In this document: piece after piece, positions 62,662 through 64,000 of the stretch
How positions within the stretch are numbered: position 1 is the first letter of the stretch
Layout: every line of letters begins with the position of its first letter
Source of the DNA: Zizania palustris
Taxonomy: Eukaryota > Streptophyta > Magnoliopsida > Poales > Poaceae
NCBI GenBank assembly: GCA_019279435.1
Contig: JAAALK010000289.1
Location: 44,519,164-44,583,163, forward strand
DNA: 64,000 nucleotides
Direction of reading: 5' to 3'
Position numbers and translations under genes: made by a program
Notes under the pieces: model-generated
The model's database searches: none
What the model was told of the DNA's origin: nothing
The model's input: the letters and a program-made list of their open reading frames with translations, nothing else

Positions 62662-64000
62662 GCATTGATCCAACTAGAATCAGAAAGTGCATGACTAACA
62701 TCTAAAGGCTCGAAAGAAGCAACAAAAGCAGCATTAGTGAAATGAGCGTGAGAACGTGTTACCCTTTGATCAAGCTCACCAATGATCTACTCGGGAGGGT
62801 GCATCCTTTGGACATGATGTGGAGCCTCGCGGCGGGATGCAGTCTCCCCCTCAACTTGTGCGTTGGAGTGGTCCAAGATGACCGATGTTGAGGTAGTCGC
62901 TTCGGGACCTCGTGCCGAAGAAGTTGAAGCGGGGTCAGCTTCGGGGGTCGATGTCGAGGGTAGTAGGGGATCATCCTCGAATTCTCCGGGATCTTCTTCT
63001 TCGAATAAGGTCTGTTCCATGTCGTGTTCATTTGCCTGTTCAAAAGCAGAACTAACAGAGGGGGTTGATTCATCAAAAGTCACATCACATGACTCGATGA
63101 CAGTGTTAGTTTCCAAGTTATAAACACGATAAGAATGACCATGAGTAATATAACCCAAAAAGATTCCGTCAGAAGATCGCGACTCAAATTTATCCAAGTT
63201 ACCACGTTTTAGGATAAAGCAGCGACAGCCAAAAACTCGAAGATGAGTAACCTTGGGATGTCTCCCAAAACGTAGCTCATAAGATGTCAAATTTAAAATT
63301 GAGCGCAAGAAGATTCGGTTTGAGATGTAACAAGCAGTGTTCATGGCCTCAGCCCAGAATTTTCTAGGAGTCCTATGCTCATCAAGCATCGTCCTAGCCA
63401 TCTCAACCAAAGTGCGGTTTTTCCTCTCAACAACACCGTTCTGTTGAGGAACCCGCGGAGCAGAGAATTGATGTTCTATGCCATGCTCCATGCAAAAGTC
63501 AACAAAGAGACTATTTTTGAACTCGGTGCCATTATTGCTTCGAATGAATTTTAATGCACCAGGGAGTTCAGTGAAAAGTCTCAAAGCCAAGCTCCGAAAG
63601 TGTGAAAACACTTCATCCTTGCTGGCAAGAAAGAAGACCCAAGAGTAGCGAGAGAAATCATCGACAATTACTAGAACATACCACTTCCCGCCTAAAGAAC
63701 TAACCCGAGAAGGACCTACAGTGTCCATATGGAGAAGTTCTCCGGGTTGTTCAGTCATCACTGTGGTGACTGGCGAATGCGAAGCAGCAATCATTTTACC
63801 ATGTCGACAAGGAGCGCAAACTAAATTCTTCTCAAACTTGAGCTTGGGCAATCCTCGGATCAGACCTAGGGCGCTCAGACGAGCGAGCAACTCAAGGCTC
63901 ATATGCCCTAGTCTCCTATGCCACTTCCAAAGCTCAGAAGTCGAATGTGCAACAAGACAATGAGAAGAACCAGACGACTCTGAAAAATCAGCTCCAAAAA
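62662..64000 (-). pseudogene. outer element pol, integrase part (cut by window edge)
   Basis: Reading from the window edge: GADFSESSGS, LWKWHRRLGHMSLELL, the integrase core LHMDTVGPS, SNNGTEFKNS (Asn where the inner copy has the catalytic Asp) and VPQQNGVVERKN, then VFGCRCFILKRGN. A TAG at 62787-62789 stops the frame where the inner copy has Gln (HPPEQIIGEL). The segment then runs to the insertion point at SSWIN. The D-to-N change in SDNGTEF would kill the integrase by itself. Gag and the 5' LTR lie beyond the window. Confidence 0.85.

Larger units (their letters stand above)
47224..64000 (-). mobile_element. outer Sirevirus-like Ty1/copia element, runs off the window
   Basis: The minus-strand element starts with its 3' LTR (47224-49154). 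A 3' internal non-coding part and pol follow up to 51859; pol resumes at 62662 after the inserted inner element and reaches the window edge. Its left TSD would be AAAAA (47219-47223); the right one is outside. Two nonsense codons and a 24-bp duplication damage pol. Its pol is nearly identical to that of the inner element, but its LTR is 45 bp shorter and more divergent. Confidence 0.9.

Overview
The window is nuclear DNA from a grass (Poaceae). The support is indirect but consistent: split genes with GT-AG introns, a cluster of SAUR genes of the monocot type, Sirevirus-like Ty1/copia elements, a chromovirus with iMet primer sites, plant L1 LINEs with a zf-RVT tail, a CACTA MITE with GCCGAGTG-like subterminal repeats, and hAT and MULE elements. 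I cannot name the species. There is no sign of bacterial, organellar or viral-genome DNA.

Host genes are few. A SAUR cluster spans 12.9-31.7 kb: two intact intronless genes (16770-17162 and 18258-18695, both +), one copy that has lost its middle (12984-13223, -) and one decayed by stop codons (31302-31700, +). A three-exon CHX-type cation/H+ antiporter gene (39837-42506, +) encodes 826 residues.

Everything else is mobile DNA, much of it nested. (1) 0.7-2.2 kb: solo LTR of a Sirevirus-like element, TSD GGTGG. (2) 3.1-11.8 kb: a small foldback repeat whose loop received a degraded chromovirus (3261-8457, TSD CCATG); a 3.26-kb solo LTR (8563-11824, TSD AAAGG) sits just outside the right arm. 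(3) 12347-12661: CACTA MITE, TSD TCT. (4) 20.35-30.6 kb: a 5'-truncated L1-type LINE on the minus strand. A copia element with 110-bp LTRs (20644-25539) lies in its 3' UTR, and a 914-bp non-autonomous hAT (28646-29559, TSD CACCCCCC) lies in its ORF2. Removing the hAT and one TSD restores an open ORF2 of exactly 1,201 codons. (5) 32.8-39.4 kb: a second LINE of the same family, plus strand, with ORF1 open and ORF2 broken; it ends about 440 bp upstream of the CHX start. (6) 43.2-47.0 kb: a decayed MULE transposase split by a 740-bp hAT (44934-45673, TSD TTGAGAAT), followed by a two-exon GRF zinc-finger ORF. (7) 47224 to the window end: a minus-strand Sirevirus-like element broken by a complete, young, plus-strand relative (51860-62661, TSD GCATT).

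The points I would look at first: two hAT-like elements of the same design that each carry a telo-box/site II promoter-like module; the single in-frame UAG between gag and pol of the otherwise intact Sirevirus-like element; the copia element with identical LTRs but a Pro/Ala-rich stretch in place of gag; and the CHX protein, which lacks the usual acidic residue in its transport core.
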